From: Rhodopirellula baltica SH 1
GTDB taxonomy: Bacteria; Planctomycetota; Planctomycetia; Pirellulales; Pirellulaceae
DNA: 64,000 nucleotides
Assembly: GCF_000196115.1 (NCBI RefSeq)
Contig: NC_005027.1
Span: 4,092,001-4,156,000 of the forward strand
Direction: 5' to 3'
Shown here: positions 10,093 through 21,651 of the stretch, piece by piece
How positions within the stretch are numbered: position 1 is the first letter of the stretch
Layout: every line of letters begins with the position of its first letter
Program-made: the position numbers and the translations under genes
The notes under the pieces: generated by a model
Seen by the model: the letters and a program-made list of their open reading frames with translations, nothing else
The model's database searches: none
What the model was told of the DNA's origin: nothing

Positions 10093-11661
10093 TTACTTGG
10101 CCGTGTTGGTGAAACGAGCCTCGCGGACCACGGTGACTTTGATCTCACCGGGGTAGGTCAGTTCTTTTTCAAAGGTCGATGCGATGTCGCGGCAGATCGC
10201 TGCGGCTCGTTCGTCGCTGACTTGTTGGCTGCCGACCATCACTCGCAATTCACGCCCCGCGGAGATGGCATAGGCCTGCTGCACACCATCAAAACGCTGA
10301 GCAATCGACTCCAACTCTTCCATTCGCTTGACATAACGTTCCAACGATTCGCGACGGGCACCGGGCCGGGACGCACTGCATGCATCCGCAGTTGCGACCA
10401 ACATCGTGTACGGAAACTCCGTCACGATTTCGTCGTGGTGCCCCTTGGCCGCGTGCACCACTTCATCATTCTCTTTGCTGCGACGAAGCAAGTCGGCACC
10501 AATCTTCGGGTGCCCACCTTCGAGCTCGTGGTCCGCGGCTTTTCCGATGTCGTGAAGCAATCCGCAACGACGCGCCAGATCACCATCCAGTCCAATCATC
10601 TCAGCCATCATGCCGGCCAAGAACGCGACTTCGACACTGTGCCGCAGAACGTTTTGGCTGTACGACGTTCGGAAATGCAATCTTCCAAGCATCTCGATCA
10701 CTCGATCGTGAAGCCCTGACACATTCACTTCGCCAGCTGCTTCTTGGCCCTTTTGCAAGATAAACGCCTGGATCTCTTTGCCAGCTTGCTCCACCGTCTC
10801 TTCGATTTTCGAAGGATGGATTCGACCGTCCGCGATCAGCTTCTCAAGTGACATGCGAGCGACCTCGCGGCGGACCGGATCAAAACCACTGACCACGACC
10901 ACACCGGGGGTGTCATCAATGATCAGGTCCACACCGGTGGCTTTTTCAAAGGCGCGAATATTGCGACCTTCGCGACCGATGATGCGGCCTTTCATGTCAT
11001 CGGTTGGCACCCCAACCGTGCTGGTCGTGGTGTCCGCTGTATGCACCGACGCGTAACGCTGCATCGCGGTGAGCAACATTTCGCGAGCCTGAGCGTCGAC
11101 ACGTCGCCCCAACTCTCGTTGATGCTTCAACACCGTCGAGCCGATCTCGTGCTCGAGATCTTGACGCAGCGATTGCATCAACTTCTCTGCGGCTTCCTCC
11201 TGAGTCATACCGCTGACCTTTTCGAGTGCTCGCTGACTTTCCTGGACCAATCGATCCAATTCAGCACGTTGCTCGGTCAGGTTCCGCATTTGGGCGGCCA
11301 ATCGCGTTTGGCTGCTTTCTAGACCACGTTGGGCTTTGCGCAGCGACTCTTGTCCCGACGCGAGTTGATCTTCTCGAGCGTCGAGTTTGCGATCACGGAT
11401 TTGTTCCGTTTCGCGCATGGCCGCGACCTCACGATCAGCTTCGGCCTTGATGGCCAATGCTTTTTCGCGAGCGTCGACGATGATTTGATTGCCTCTTGTT
11501 TCAGCTTCGCGCCGAGCGGATTCGAGCACCGCTTCGGCTTCGGCATCAAGCCGTTCTCGGCGTTTGACGGCCTGACGCTGGATGAAGGCCAGAACAGCGG
11601 CGATACCGAGGAAAAAGAAGAATAGGCAATAGAGGATTGTGGAGGCGAGTTGCGGATTCAT
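10093..11661 (-). CDS. rny: Ribonuclease Y
   Basis: RNase Y, a membrane-anchored endoribonuclease that initiates mRNA decay. Domain order is canonical: an N-terminal membrane helix (residues 5-26), a long coiled coil rich in Glu and Arg (about 30-190), a KH domain ([15 protein letters not shown] near 228-242), then an HD domain ([15 protein letters not shown] and [12 protein letters not shown], with the HD metal pair) and the C-terminal region ending [12 protein letters not shown]. Length of 522 residues matches the family. The gene stands alone, convergent with the GntP-type gene and divergent from tilS. Confidence 0.96.
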   Translation of the reverse strand: MNPQLASTILYCLFFFFLGIAAVLAFIQRQAVKRRERLDAEAEAVLESARREAETRGNQIIVDAREKALAIKAEADREVAAMRETEQIRDRKLDAREDQLASGQESLRKAQRGLESSQTRLAAQMRNLTEQRAELDRLVQESQRALEKVSGMTQEEAAEKLMQSLRQDLEHEIGSTVLKHQRELGRRVDAQAREMLLTAMQRYASVHTADTTTSTVGVPTDDMKGRIIGREGRNIRAFEKATGVDLIIDDTPGVVVVSGFDPVRREVARMSLEKLIADGRIHPSKIEETVEQAGKEIQAFILQKGQEAAGEVNVSGLHDRVIEMLGRLHFRTSYSQNVLRHSVEVAFLAGMMAEMIGLDGDLARRCGLLHDIGKAADHELEGGHPKIGADLLRRSKENDEVVHAAKGHHDEIVTEFPYTMLVATADACSASRPGARRESLERYVKRMEELESIAQRFDGVQQAYAISAGRELRVMVGSQQVSDERAAAICRDIASTFEKELTYPGEIKVTVVREARFTNTAK

Positions 11662-11943
11662 TAGATTCTCGAAGCCGCTTGTTCATCCCAGGCGTGCACC
11701 AGTGGTCGAGCGGGTGCAGGACGCCTTGCATCACACATAATCGCAGCGAAACTGGGTTGGCAAAAGGGACGCCAACCGTCGCAACGCGAGTGAACAGCAG
11801 ATAAATTATCAGCCACATGAGCAAAACGTCCAATGCGAAGCATGGGATTGAAAGCGGTGGTGTTAAGACGGAATCGCGAGTGTAACCGACCCAACTGACG
11901 CAGGAAACGGACACGAGCCCCCTTCGACGCTTCCAACCACCAA

Positions 11944-13137
11944 ATGATCGGCGACGTGCTTCCAACCACCCCCAACGAGTCGCCCAACTGGCACCGCCTA
12001 CGCCGTGCAATTCGGTCAACCTGGCCCAACCGTCACGGCCGATCATCGGACGTCGCGACGTTGGTTGGATGCAGCGGCGGTGCCGATAGCGTCGCATTGA
12101 TCTGCCTGCTGGCTGAACTTTGGGCGGAGGAGTCGAACGGGCTCAACCCGGCAAACGAGACCGTGACAAAACCTGTCGCGCCGCTCGTCGTGGCACACTG
12201 CAATCACGGGCTCCGCGGTGAAGAATCAAATGCCGACGAAGCTTTTGTTCGTCAGATCTGCGATCAGTTGCAGTTGCCTCTCGTCATTCACCATGTTCCT
12301 CCGCTGAACAATTCTGCCACATCTGGCCCGGTGAGCGATGAACGAACGCTTCGGCAGATCCGCCGAGATTTTTTCGAACGCGCGGCCAAGCAACACGGAT
12401 GCCGTTACGTGGCCGTGGCTCATTCGGCCGACGACCAGGCCGAGACGATGCTCCACCATTTCATTCGCGGAACCGGCCCGCTTGGATTGGCGGGAATCGC
12501 GGAGGCTTCCGAATTGGATACCGACATCGTTGTTCGTCGACCGCTCCTGCAGGTTCGCCGTGACACTCTGCGAGACGGTCTTCGCGAAATCGGTCAACCA
12601 TGGCGGGAAGACGCCAGCAACCGACACACGATCTACACCCGCAATTGGATCCGCCACGATGTCCTGCCGCTGATTGAAAGCCGATACCCAAACGCGGTCG
12701 AAGCCATTCATCGCGCCGGGACGTTGCAACATGAGATGAACGAAATGGTTCGTCGATTGGCCGAGCGATGGTTGGAAGCATTCACGGATTTCAGTGGCGA
12801 TCGCTGGACCATCCATACTGAACGACTGTCGAAATCAGCCACCCCAGAGAAACGGATGGATGATACAAACGCAGCATGCAGCTGGATGATCGAACGACCG
12901 GTCATCGTCGCGGCGAGCCAACTGGCCTGGGACCGTCTCGGTTGGTCTCGCGGATCCATGACGATGCAACACTGGCAACGCCTAACCGGTCTGATCAACG
13001 ATCAATCCTGTTGGCACACTTCGGATATTGACGTCTCGACCAGCCAAGCTGTTGATGGGATCGACCATGGCGGTCACTTTCCCGGCGGCATCTGCCTGTC
13101 CGTCGAGGCCAAGCAGTTGGTGCTACGAAGCGAATAG
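11944..13137 (+). CDS. tilS: tRNA(Ile)-lysidine synthetase
   Basis: TilS converts C34 of the CAU-anticodon isoleucine tRNA to lysidine with ATP and lysine, which is essential for AUA decoding. The N-type ATP pyrophosphatase P-loop SGGADS is at residues 44-49, followed by HCNHGLRGEES, RRDFFERAAKQHGC, AVAHSADDQAETMLHHFIRGTGPLGLAG and RPLL, all typical. The C-terminal substrate-binding region is shorter and less conserved. The start at 11944 gives about 40 residues before the P-loop, somewhat longer than usual, so a later start is possible. It is divergent from rny. Confidence 0.94.
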   Translation: MIGDVLPTTPNESPNWHRLRRAIRSTWPNRHGRSSDVATLVGCSGGADSVALICLLAELWAEESNGLNPANETVTKPVAPLVVAHCNHGLRGEESNADEAFVRQICDQLQLPLVIHHVPPLNNSATSGPVSDERTLRQIRRDFFERAAKQHGCRYVAVAHSADDQAETMLHHFIRGTGPLGLAGIAEASELDTDIVVRRPLLQVRRDTLRDGLREIGQPWREDASNRHTIYTRNWIRHDVLPLIESRYPNAVEAIHRAGTLQHEMNEMVRRLAERWLEAFTDFSGDRWTIHTERLSKSATPEKRMDDTNAACSWMIERPVIVAASQLAWDRLGWSRGSMTMQHWQRLTGLINDQSCWHTSDIDVSTSQAVDGIDHGGHFPGGICLSVEAKQLVLRSE

Positions 13138-13448
13138 AGAACGTTTCAATACCGAGTGTCCAACTCCTTTGCCACAGCGGCTGAGTGAGTGTTTTGCACC
13201 AACGCCTCCGAGAATCGACTTGCATTCTTTGCCAAATCGCGAGCCAACGGTTCATCGACACAATCGGTTTGACCGGACCAGTCCCAACAAACCGCTCATC
13301 GCGTCATCGGTTTGACTTCTGCAGCACGCAATCGACCACTGGAACGTCGCCTCGCGCAAAGCTGAGAGTTACGGTTCCCAAAGGAACCCGCATGAACTGT
13401 GCGCGGACCTCCGATTGATCGTTTGCAACCGCGACTGGCTGATACCTC
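13138..13448. other. Intergenic region without a recognised feature
   Basis: About 310 nt between tilS and the ABC-transporter gene. I see no convincing ORF, terminator or repeat, only short incidental hairpins. It presumably holds the promoter of the ABC operon. Confidence 0.4.
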
Positions 13449-14270
13449 ATGATTCATGTCCAACACCTGACGAAGGCCTACGAAGATCTTCGCCGGGGAC
13501 GTTTCTTGGCCGTTGACCACATCTCGTTTTGTGTCCAACCCGGGGAAATCTTTGGACTGCTTGGCCCCAACGGTGCCGGCAAGACAACCGTATTGAGAAT
13601 TTTGTCGACGGTGCTGCGTCCCAGTTCGGGCATTGCAACGATCGATGGCTACGACGTCTCACACGAACCCGCCGAAGTTCGTCGCCGCATCGGATTCGTC
13701 AGCAACAACACCGCGATCTACGACCGAATGACCGCCTGGGAAATGGTGGGCTACTTCGGTCGACTTCATGGCATGCAGCGTGACGAACTGAACGATCGCC
13801 TCGAAAAGCTATTCAGCCAGCTTCGCATGAACGAATTCCGTGACGTGCCGGGCAGCAAAATGTCGACCGGCATGCAGCAAAAAGTATCCATCGCACGAGC
13901 CCTGGTGCATGACCCGCCGGTGCTGATCTTTGACGAAGCAACTCTTGGACTCGACGTGCTGGTCGCCCGCAACCTGCTCGAAGTGATTCGCGAATTGCGT
14001 GAAGCGGGCAAGTGCCTGATCTTCTCCACTCACATCATGAGTGAGGTGGAACGGTTGTGCGACCGAATCGCGATCATGCACCGCGGTCGAATCCTGGACT
14101 CCGGCACCCTGAACGAACTGGTGGACCGCCACGAAGAAGAAAACTTCGAAGAGCTGTTCTTCTCACTGCTCAGCGAACACGAAACAGCGGAAACCAACGA
14201 ACAAAACCTGGCATCGGGCAACTATCAACCACCAACTGAAACGCTCGCCACCACGGAGGTTGTTCAATGA
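13449..14270 (+). CDS. ABC transporter ATP-binding protein, NatA type
   Basis: Cytoplasmic ATPase subunit of a NatAB-like ABC-2 exporter. Walker A is GPNGAGKTT (residues 38-46), the signature loop reads [15 protein letters not shown], Walker B is [13 protein letters not shown] and the switch histidine lies in [16 protein letters not shown]. The STGMxQKV signature is characteristic of NatA. The position after the Walker B glutamate is Ala rather than the common Pro, a mild oddity. The C-terminal 40 residues are acidic. Its stop overlaps the start of the permease gene by 4 nt, so the two are translationally coupled. Confidence 0.9.
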   Translation: MIHVQHLTKAYEDLRRGRFLAVDHISFCVQPGEIFGLLGPNGAGKTTVLRILSTVLRPSSGIATIDGYDVSHEPAEVRRRIGFVSNNTAIYDRMTAWEMVGYFGRLHGMQRDELNDRLEKLFSQLRMNEFRDVPGSKMSTGMQQKVSIARALVHDPPVLIFDEATLGLDVLVARNLLEVIRELREAGKCLIFSTHIMSEVERLCDRIAIMHRGRILDSGTLNELVDRHEEENFEELFFSLLSEHETAETNEQNLASGNYQPPTETLATTEVVQ

Positions 14271-16588
14271 GCGAATCATCCAAACAAAAACGAGAACGCG
14301 CCGCGCGAGTCAACCGACCGCGACTGGAAACCATTGGACTGATCTACGCACGCGAGATGCGAGATCAACTGCGAGACCGTCGAACATTGTTCACGATCAT
14401 CGTCCTTCCAATTCTGCTGTATCCAATCGTTGGGATGCTGCTCCTTCAGATCGCTCAGTTCACTCAACAGCATCCGATCTCGGTGTGTGTGATCGGGATG
14501 GAACATGTTCAGTCGGCAGCGACTGGAGACATCCCTCCGCTGCTCGTTGAGAAAGAGATTGAAGAGGAGTCGGACGCACCGACGAAGGCATTGCCCGAAT
14601 ATCGATTCGCCGATGCCGTGTCCGAAGATGTTCGCAACGTAAACGTGACGACGTATCGAACCAGCGAACTCGAACGCACCGGTGACCTCAGCCAGCGAAG
14701 TGAAACGTGGGTTCGCGATGGCATCTACGACTGTGTGATCTGCTTCGAGACGCCGCTGTCGGGCGCCAACCCGATGCACCCAAATGAACAAGGCACTATT
14801 GGACTCTTCTACAACGTTGCTTCCGATCAATCCTTGGTTGCCCGAGAACGCATGGCATCGATCCTGAATCGCTGGCGAGGAACCTGGGTTCGCAATCGAT
14901 TGTCTTCGGCGGGAATGGAACTGTCTGTCCTGGACCCGTTTCAAGTCCGTGATGTCGACATCGCACCTGAACGCACTCGTGAAGCCGCTTTCTGGAGCAA
15001 ACTCCTTCCGTTCATCATGTTGATTTGGGCGATGACCGGCGCGTTTTATCCCGCGATCGATTTGGTCGCAGGCGAGAAAGAACGCGGCACCTTAGAAACA
15101 CTGCTCTGCAGTCCCACTCTGCGAAGCGAAATCGTTTGGGGCAAGCTCGGTGCTGTCATGTCGTTCAGCATGATGACCGCAATCTTGAACGCCTGTTCGA
15201 TGTTGGTCACCAGCACGTTCGTCTTCAATCAAATCGCGATCGGCCCCGCTGGTGGATCGATGGGAACGCCACCGTTGATTCCAATGCTTTGGCTCTTCGT
15301 TGCTCTCATTCCTTTATCCGCATTGTTCAGTGCATTGGCTCTCGCGGTCGCCGCGATGGCTCGCAGCAGCAAAGAAGGGCAGTATTACTTGATGCCTTTG
15401 ATGATGCTCACGTTGCCGCTCGTGCTGCTTCCCATGTTGCCGGGAACCACCTTGAGTCTTGGCACCAGCCTGATCCCAGTCACCGGCATGTTCTTGCTGG
15501 TTCGAACATTGGTCGAAGGACACATGTTCGAAGCATTGACCTATGTTCCAACGGTTGCGTTGGTCACCGGCATCTGTTTGTGGATGGCTGTCCAATGGGC
15601 GCGACGACAATTCGAATCCGAGTCGGTTCTGTTCGGCGATGGCGACCAATGGGAACTGGGTGCGTGGTTCCGACACCTTTGGCGCGACCGTCAATTGGCG
15701 GCCACACCCACCGTCGCTTTTGGCTGCGGTGCCGTGGTCTTGGTTGGTTTGTTCTTCGGCAAACTAGCCGTGACCGAGATGCCGACCACATTTGCTGGCA
15801 TCGCAACGCTGGTCCTGATCCCACAACTTGGATTGATCTTGGCACCAACCTTATTGATGTCGATCATGCTGACTACGTCGCTCCGCACCAGTTTGCGACT
15901 CAGCCTACCTAGCTGGCGAACTTGGCCAGTCATCGGCGTGCTTTGCGTCATGCTTCATCCGCTGTACATCCAGCTGGCCGGATGGATCAGCACGATGTAT
16001 CCACTTAGCGATCAAGCCGCCGAGGCAATGCTTCCGTTCACGCAACAAATTGCATCGGCCCCAGGGACATCCGTGATTTTGCTGATGGCGTTTGTCCCGG
16101 CGATTTGCGAAGAGATTACTTTCCGCGGATTCATCTTTGGCGGACTCGTTCGTGGCGGCCATCCACTGCGAGCCGTGTTGGTCACCGCGATCATGTTTGG
16201 TATCTCGCACGGCGTGCTTCAACAATCGATCTCGGCAACCTTCATGGGTTTGCTGCTCGGTTGGATCGCTCTTCGAACCGGAAGCGTTTTGCCAGGCATT
16301 GCGATTCACTTTTCCAACAACGCACTATCAGTCTCACTTCAACGCGTCGCGGAACTGGATCTGCCGGTTTTGAACGAACTGATTCTGAACACCGCCAATG
16401 GACCGGCGTACCATCCTTACTGGACCGCATGTTGTTTCATCGTGTCGGCGGCTTGCCTGGGTGGGATCTATCGGATCACGCAAGACGTGGATTCGATCAA
16501 CAGCAACGACGCACTGGCCGATCGCGTGATCCTCGGTGGCAATGCAACTGACCCATCGTTGAAACGTTTGACACCGGCAACACAATGA
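14267..16588 (+). CDS. ABC-2 permease (NatB-like) fused to a CPBP intramembrane protease
   Basis: A 773-residue membrane protein. The N-terminal half is an ABC-2/NatB-type permease: one helix near 40-60, a large extracytoplasmic domain, then the helix cluster from about 250 to 450 including the coupling segment [19 protein letters not shown]. The C-terminal part is a CPBP (CAAX-like) metalloprotease: EEITFRGF with the catalytic pair E615-E616, then [11 protein letters not shown] and HFSNNALS, the three family motifs. The fusion suggests that export and membrane proteolysis are linked, perhaps export and processing of a peptide or detoxification, but the substrate is unknown. Start ATG overlaps the ATPase stop. 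Confidence 0.88.
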   Translation: MSESSKQKRERAARVNRPRLETIGLIYAREMRDQLRDRRTLFTIIVLPILLYPIVGMLLLQIAQFTQQHPISVCVIGMEHVQSAATGDIPPLLVEKEIEEESDAPTKALPEYRFADAVSEDVRNVNVTTYRTSELERTGDLSQRSETWVRDGIYDCVICFETPLSGANPMHPNEQGTIGLFYNVASDQSLVARERMASILNRWRGTWVRNRLSSAGMELSVLDPFQVRDVDIAPERTREAAFWSKLLPFIMLIWAMTGAFYPAIDLVAGEKERGTLETLLCSPTLRSEIVWGKLGAVMSFSMMTAILNACSMLVTSTFVFNQIAIGPAGGSMGTPPLIPMLWLFVALIPLSALFSALALAVAAMARSSKEGQYYLMPLMMLTLPLVLLPMLPGTTLSLGTSLIPVTGMFLLVRTLVEGHMFEALTYVPTVALVTGICLWMAVQWARRQFESESVLFGDGDQWELGAWFRHLWRDRQLAATPTVAFGCGAVVLVGLFFGKLAVTEMPTTFAGIATLVLIPQLGLILAPTLLMSIMLTTSLRTSLRLSLPSWRTWPVIGVLCVMLHPLYIQLAGWISTMYPLSDQAAEAMLPFTQQIASAPGTSVILLMAFVPAICEEITFRGFIFGGLVRGGHPLRAVLVTAIMFGISHGVLQQSISATFMGLLLGWIALRTGSVLPGIAIHFSNNALSVSLQRVAELDLPVLNELILNTANGPAYHPYWTACCFIVSAACLGGIYRITQDVDSINSNDALADRVILGGNATDPSLKRLTPATQ

Positions 16589-16601
16589 CCGGCATCATTG
16601 A

Positions 16602-18038
16602 TTACCAATACGCACGCTGTGGTGGCGTGCCGTTTGGTGCGGGAGCGGATTGAAACCCACTGATACGACCTGAGATCCGAGGCGGATTTTCATTCACGGG
16701 ATGTCCCGCTTCATCGAAACGAGGCAAACTCGGAATGCCACCGACGGAATCGTTCAACGTCAGCGGACCGCGAGGCGGCTGCAACAACCAAAGCATCTCC
16801 AGCGTTTGCCCCGACACAGGAACCGATACGCTGTGCGGTGCCGCAAACAGACGCATCAACTGCGTCGCGGCGATCTGTTGTGGGCCGGTTACCACAACCG
16901 GCTGACCTCCAGCGCACAACATGGTTCCCGGCGGCATCTTTTCAAATCCGCGTTGCCCGTTGCACAAACCTTCCATCGCGAGTTTGCCGTCATACAAATC
17001 AAAGTCGATGGCGATCAAGTCAAACTGGAAATCCTCCGGAACCGTGGCGGTCAATTCGCATCCCAAGTCTTCCGCCAATCGCGGTAACAACGAAGCGGAG
17101 ATCCAACCGCCAGCAACCTGTATCACACCATCCACATCGACCACGCCTCCCGGTACGATTTGGCAACGATTCAATTGCAGGGATGCTTTGCCGGCCAAAC
17201 GATGAGGCAAGAATTCCGTCATCCTCGCCAGATCGATGTTTTCGATCCGTGCGCTACTGAGATCCAACATCCAATCCAAGCCAGCGTTCCCGCCACGATC
17301 TCGGCTCGGCACCTGAGTGAGCTTTGCTGCGCCATGAAACGTCGCATCACCACCCAGTTTTTCAAACGCGGTGTGATAGCCAGCCAGCCACGCAAGCGGG
17401 GCGTTGAGCTCGCCGGTCCGCAACGAGACCGTTGTGCGAGGCAATCCTTCATCGCGGCGCCGCGTGATTTCAATTTCCATCGGCTCGATGTCAGGACGCT
17501 CACCGGCCAACATGCAACTCAGCATGGCGGTGACTTGCTTTTCATCCGGCAGAATCGTCCCATCCAAATCACGAATGGTGATCTGCGAATGAGCTGACTG
17601 AATGGTCAGGTCATCAGCCGCCAAACGAATCGGATTCAATGTGTGTTCTGGTCGGCACAGGAACCGGTCATGAACCAAATCCCAAACGTCGCCGAGGTAC
17701 TCAGCTCGAATTTCGGGCTGGCTCAAACGCACGATGGTTCGATTGTCTTCTCGCACCCATGAAACGATTCGCACACGCCCAATTGATTGCTTTGTCTCGT
17801 TGTCTCGCAATTGCACATCGCCCAACTGCCACGTCGTCGGGTTGACGCGTTCCAACGAACCGATGCGCACGTCCAATCCAGTCTGCAACGCCAAAGCCGC
17901 TTCCGTCGCGAGAACACAACGACGGTGATACCACGGCGACCACATCACCAGGATGATGAGCATCGTCACACAGGTCGGACCCGCGCAGCAGGCAACGAAC
18001 AAACCTCGAGCCACGGCTCGCATCGTCCGTTCGTGCAT
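16602..18038 (-). CDS. Membrane-anchored AsmA-like protein of unknown function
   Basis: A 478-residue protein with one N-terminal membrane helix (LFVACCAGPTCVTMLIILVMW, about residues 13-33), followed by a beta-rich extracytoplasmic region. The start of the soluble part (LDVRIGSLERVNPTTWQLGDVQLRD, then IRIVSWV) resembles AsmA/DUF3971-type repeats that build lipid-transfer bridges or envelope scaffolds, but similarity is only at pattern level. The C-terminus is proline-rich and low in complexity. It is convergent with the ABC permease gene, 13 nt apart. I do not recognise a precise family. Confidence 0.62.
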   Translation of the reverse strand: MHERTMRAVARGLFVACCAGPTCVTMLIILVMWSPWYHRRCVLATEAALALQTGLDVRIGSLERVNPTTWQLGDVQLRDNETKQSIGRVRIVSWVREDNRTIVRLSQPEIRAEYLGDVWDLVHDRFLCRPEHTLNPIRLAADDLTIQSAHSQITIRDLDGTILPDEKQVTAMLSCMLAGERPDIEPMEIEITRRRDEGLPRTTVSLRTGELNAPLAWLAGYHTAFEKLGGDATFHGAAKLTQVPSRDRGGNAGLDWMLDLSSARIENIDLARMTEFLPHRLAGKASLQLNRCQIVPGGVVDVDGVIQVAGGWISASLLPRLAEDLGCELTATVPEDFQFDLIAIDFDLYDGKLAMEGLCNGQRGFEKMPPGTMLCAGGQPVVVTGPQQIAATQLMRLFAAPHSVSVPVSGQTLEMLWLLQPPRGPLTLNDSVGGIPSLPRFDEAGHPVNENPPRISGRISGFQSAPAPNGTPPQRAYW

Positions 18039-18497
18039 TCAGCGAATCCTTCGCACTGCATGTGTTGGGCTGACGAAAACGTTTTCTCAACGAGGCGTTG
18101 TGTGCGTCGCCAACCGTGGTTGGTGTCCGCAGACGACAAATTTGCAATTGGCATTTGAGACCTCGTCGAGTCTCCGTTTCACGATTGCGACCATACTCAA
18201 CTCATCCCGCAAAAGAACAGATCGAAACAGGCTTGAATTCATCGGCTCAATGAACGATTTCGCAATGCTCAACCACCGTGAAACTCGACATTGGCGGCAG
18301 AAGCAACGTGAAACCGATCAGCGTGAAACTTGATAGCTCATTCGAGCTCGCCCGCTCAGCCATCAAATATCAAACAAACTGCGGGATAACCCTCGCCGTC
18401 GGGTAATGCATCCCGATGCGACCATGTGCCAACACACGACGAATCATGGAGAAACGGCGAATCGCGATCAGACGTTGGGCTCATTCAAAGATGATGC
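18039..18497. other. Intergenic region, no gene seen
   Basis: About 460 nt between two minus-strand genes. No supported ORF. Three short direct repeats of the form cgtgaaac occur at 18278-18330. Otherwise unremarkable. Confidence 0.35.
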
Positions 18498-19457
18498 TCA
18501 ACGGCGAAGCAATCCGTAGCGGAAGATGCACCCGAGTGCGGCGACACCGTCACGCCAGCCGATCTTCTTGCCTTCGTCGTACCAACGATGGTGGTAACGA
18601 ATGGGCCGTTCTGTGAAACGCAAATTCTTCCGAGCCCAACGCGCAGTCAGTTCGATCTCGATACCGAACCGGTTTTCTTTCAGCTTCGGCAAAATGTCCA
18701 AGAAATCTTCGCGGCGAGCCATCTTGTAGCACGTCTCCACGTCACTCAATCGTGGACCAATCGCAACGCTGGCCAACCAAGACAAAAAGCCGTTGACGGC
18801 TTGGTGCCACCACGGAGAAACCTGACGATCGCAATGGCCATATCGAGTACCGTAAACCACGTCCGCTTCGCCCGCCAAAAGCGGTTGCAGCATCACGCGA
18901 AAGTCACCTGGATCGTACTCGCTATCGGCATCTTGAATGACAATGACGTCGCCCTGTGCGACTTCGATGGCGGTGCGTATAGCCGCACCCTTGCCGCGAT
19001 TTTTGGGATGGCGAATCAATGTGACCTGATGTTCATCCTGAAACTTTTTAAGGGCTTCCCCTGATCCATCGTTTGATCCGTCATCGACCACGATGATCTG
19101 CATCGGCAGTCCCGTGTTGCGTAGCGTATTGAGCACTGATTGGACGGTCGAACACTCGTTGTAGACCGGCACAATCACTGACAAACAAAACGCTTTTGGC
19201 AGTGGATAGATCGAAAGTGCACGACACGCATCCGGACCAATCGTCTGCTGCATTCGCGTGACGTACTCGTCGCTGAACCAGTAACCCGGATCAATGGCTG
19301 AATCGACGCCCGATGATGCGGGATCCGAATGCGTTTGAGATTCGTCCGACACAACATCGGAAGACGCGTTCAATTCGTTCACGTTGCGTACACCGGGTGT
19401 TGCGGCAATGACGAGACATCGTCGTGTTGTTCCATGGAACAACTCTGTCCGCAACAA
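18498..19457 (-). CDS. Family 2 glycosyltransferase (dolichol-phosphate mannosyltransferase-like)
   Basis: A GT2 family enzyme with a GT-A fold. The catalytic domain starts near residue 90: LSVIVPVYNEC, IIVVDDGSNDGSGE (nucleotide-sugar binding), HPKNRGKGAAIRTA and IVIQDADSEYDPGDF, where DAD is the metal-binding DXD-type motif. Then follow VVYGTRYG and ETCYKMARRE, typical of dolichol- or undecaprenyl-phosphate sugar transferases. There are no clear C-terminal membrane helices. The first 85 residues are low in complexity and may be partly untranslated; a later start is possible. Likely acts on a lipid carrier in envelope glycan synthesis. Confidence 0.88.
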   Translation of the reverse strand: MLRTELFHGTTRRCLVIAATPGVRNVNELNASSDVVSDESQTHSDPASSGVDSAIDPGYWFSDEYVTRMQQTIGPDACRALSIYPLPKAFCLSVIVPVYNECSTVQSVLNTLRNTGLPMQIIVVDDGSNDGSGEALKKFQDEHQVTLIRHPKNRGKGAAIRTAIEVAQGDVIVIQDADSEYDPGDFRVMLQPLLAGEADVVYGTRYGHCDRQVSPWWHQAVNGFLSWLASVAIGPRLSDVETCYKMARREDFLDILPKLKENRFGIEIELTARWARKNLRFTERPIRYHHRWYDEGKKIGWRDGVAALGCIFRYGLLRR

Positions 19458-19679
19458 AGAAAAGGAAACCTGTTAACGCACATCATACGACACTTCGCAT
19501 CGTCGATGTTGCGACGTCGCATTCACGAACGGCGGTGAGTTGCTTCCGAAGTTGGTCAACAAAAAAAACTTCACTCGAACGAGTCGCAATTTCCAATGTC
19601 AAATCAATCGACCGGTCAACGCGAATGATTTTTTGATGACTTTGTTGTTGACATTGATGGTTCACCACGCCAAATTTTC

Positions 19680-19957
19680 GCTCGCTTGACCCACACATCT
19701 TCGATCCCCTCACCACGCTTGTGAGGCGGTTGCATTGGACGTTCTGTTCAACCGATTGTGGTCGATGATTTGTCTCTTCTCACGGAGTGTGTTCGATGCG
19801 GTTTGCCAGAGTTCCTCTACAGTCTGTCAAGCACCGATCGCCTCACACTTTCTTCGACGTATCCCCTTGGCAAGCGGGGCCGCCGTCCGACGTCATTTAA
19901 TTGACTCGGCTATGTTCCATTGACTGAATCATGGCGAAGGGCCTCGCCATTTTTTTG
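19680..19957 (+). ncRNA. Candidate structured small RNA ending in an intrinsic terminator
   Basis: No convincing ORF leads into the plus-strand terminator at 19931-19957. Upstream, pairing potential is high: gtgaggcg (19721-19728) can pair with cgcctcac (19839-19846); cccctt..agcgggg forms a hairpin at 19863-19878; and ccga.gtca / tgac.tcgg forms a stem at about 19887-19910. The 5' end is a guess. Size would suit a 6S-like or regulatory RNA, but I could not match any named RNA family. Confidence 0.35.
19931..19957 (+). terminator. Intrinsic terminator
   Basis: Stem atggcga / tcgccat (19931-19937 with 19944-19950) with a 6-nt loop, followed by a run of seven T. Reads on the plus strand, where no gene precedes it. 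Confidence 0.65.
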
Positions 19958-20033
19958 TTCGTCACAACGATTGTGAACGATTCACGGGAGACGGTTTGGA
20001 CTCCACATCTTAGCTTCATCGCTTCGATTGACA

Positions 20034-20217
20034 CGGACGTCACTCCCTTCATTCATGTTGCCCAACGGTGCTTCTTGATTTCTCTCACGCAATCAAGGTG
20101 CATTGATGAACTTGAATTCCGGTCGCCGACAAGGACTGTTCGCGTCGGGTAACAATTTGAATTGGTAACAGAGCGAAGCCAGTCTTGCATGATGCAATAC
20201 TGGCTTCGTTTTTTTCT
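20034..20217 (+). ncRNA. Second candidate small RNA upstream of mdh
   Basis: A second plus-strand intrinsic terminator (20174-20217) lies about 290 nt before mdh with no credible ORF leading into it. A ttgaca box at 20028-20033 could be a -35 element, though the -10 at the right spacing is poor. Between them is a hairpin ccgac..gtcgg near 20129-20150. Alternatively this is a leader attenuator of mdh. The 5' boundary is uncertain. Confidence 0.28.
20174..20217 (+). terminator. Strong intrinsic terminator
   Basis: Ten-bp perfect stem cgaagccagt / actggcttcg (20174-20183 with 20199-20208), followed by nine T in ten bases. It reads toward mdh but ends about 290 nt before its start. Confidence 0.8.
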
Positions 20218-20453
20218 TCTCGCCACCTTTCGCGACCGCGACTCTCTCTCGTCGCTCGCGAACGATCGCGCCCACACGATCGCCCCCTCGGACACTCCAC
20301 CCCGGAACAACACGGAACAACCCGGCGCAGATCACGGGCACCCGCAGATCGCGGCCACCGAAACGTTCCTGGCGGTGCCAAATCACCCGCGTGACTGGTC
20401 ACAAACGTCGCACCCGCGCCCTCTTGACGCTTCGTCGATGGATGCCACCATAA

Positions 20454-21452
<999 letters not shown>

Positions 21453-21651
21453 TTTCGCCATACTGAATGCAACTGAAGCGTTCAGGCGGGTCGCACCAGA
21501 TGGGCTGATTTGGCGATCATCAACGGACCAATCCGCCAGTTTTGACTGGCGGACTGCCTTCTATCCTTCCGCTGATCGGTTAACCTAGATTGGCCCGCAC
21601 CCGTGGAGGGAGCGGGCTCCTTTACGCTCAAATCTTCTCGGAGTTATCCCG

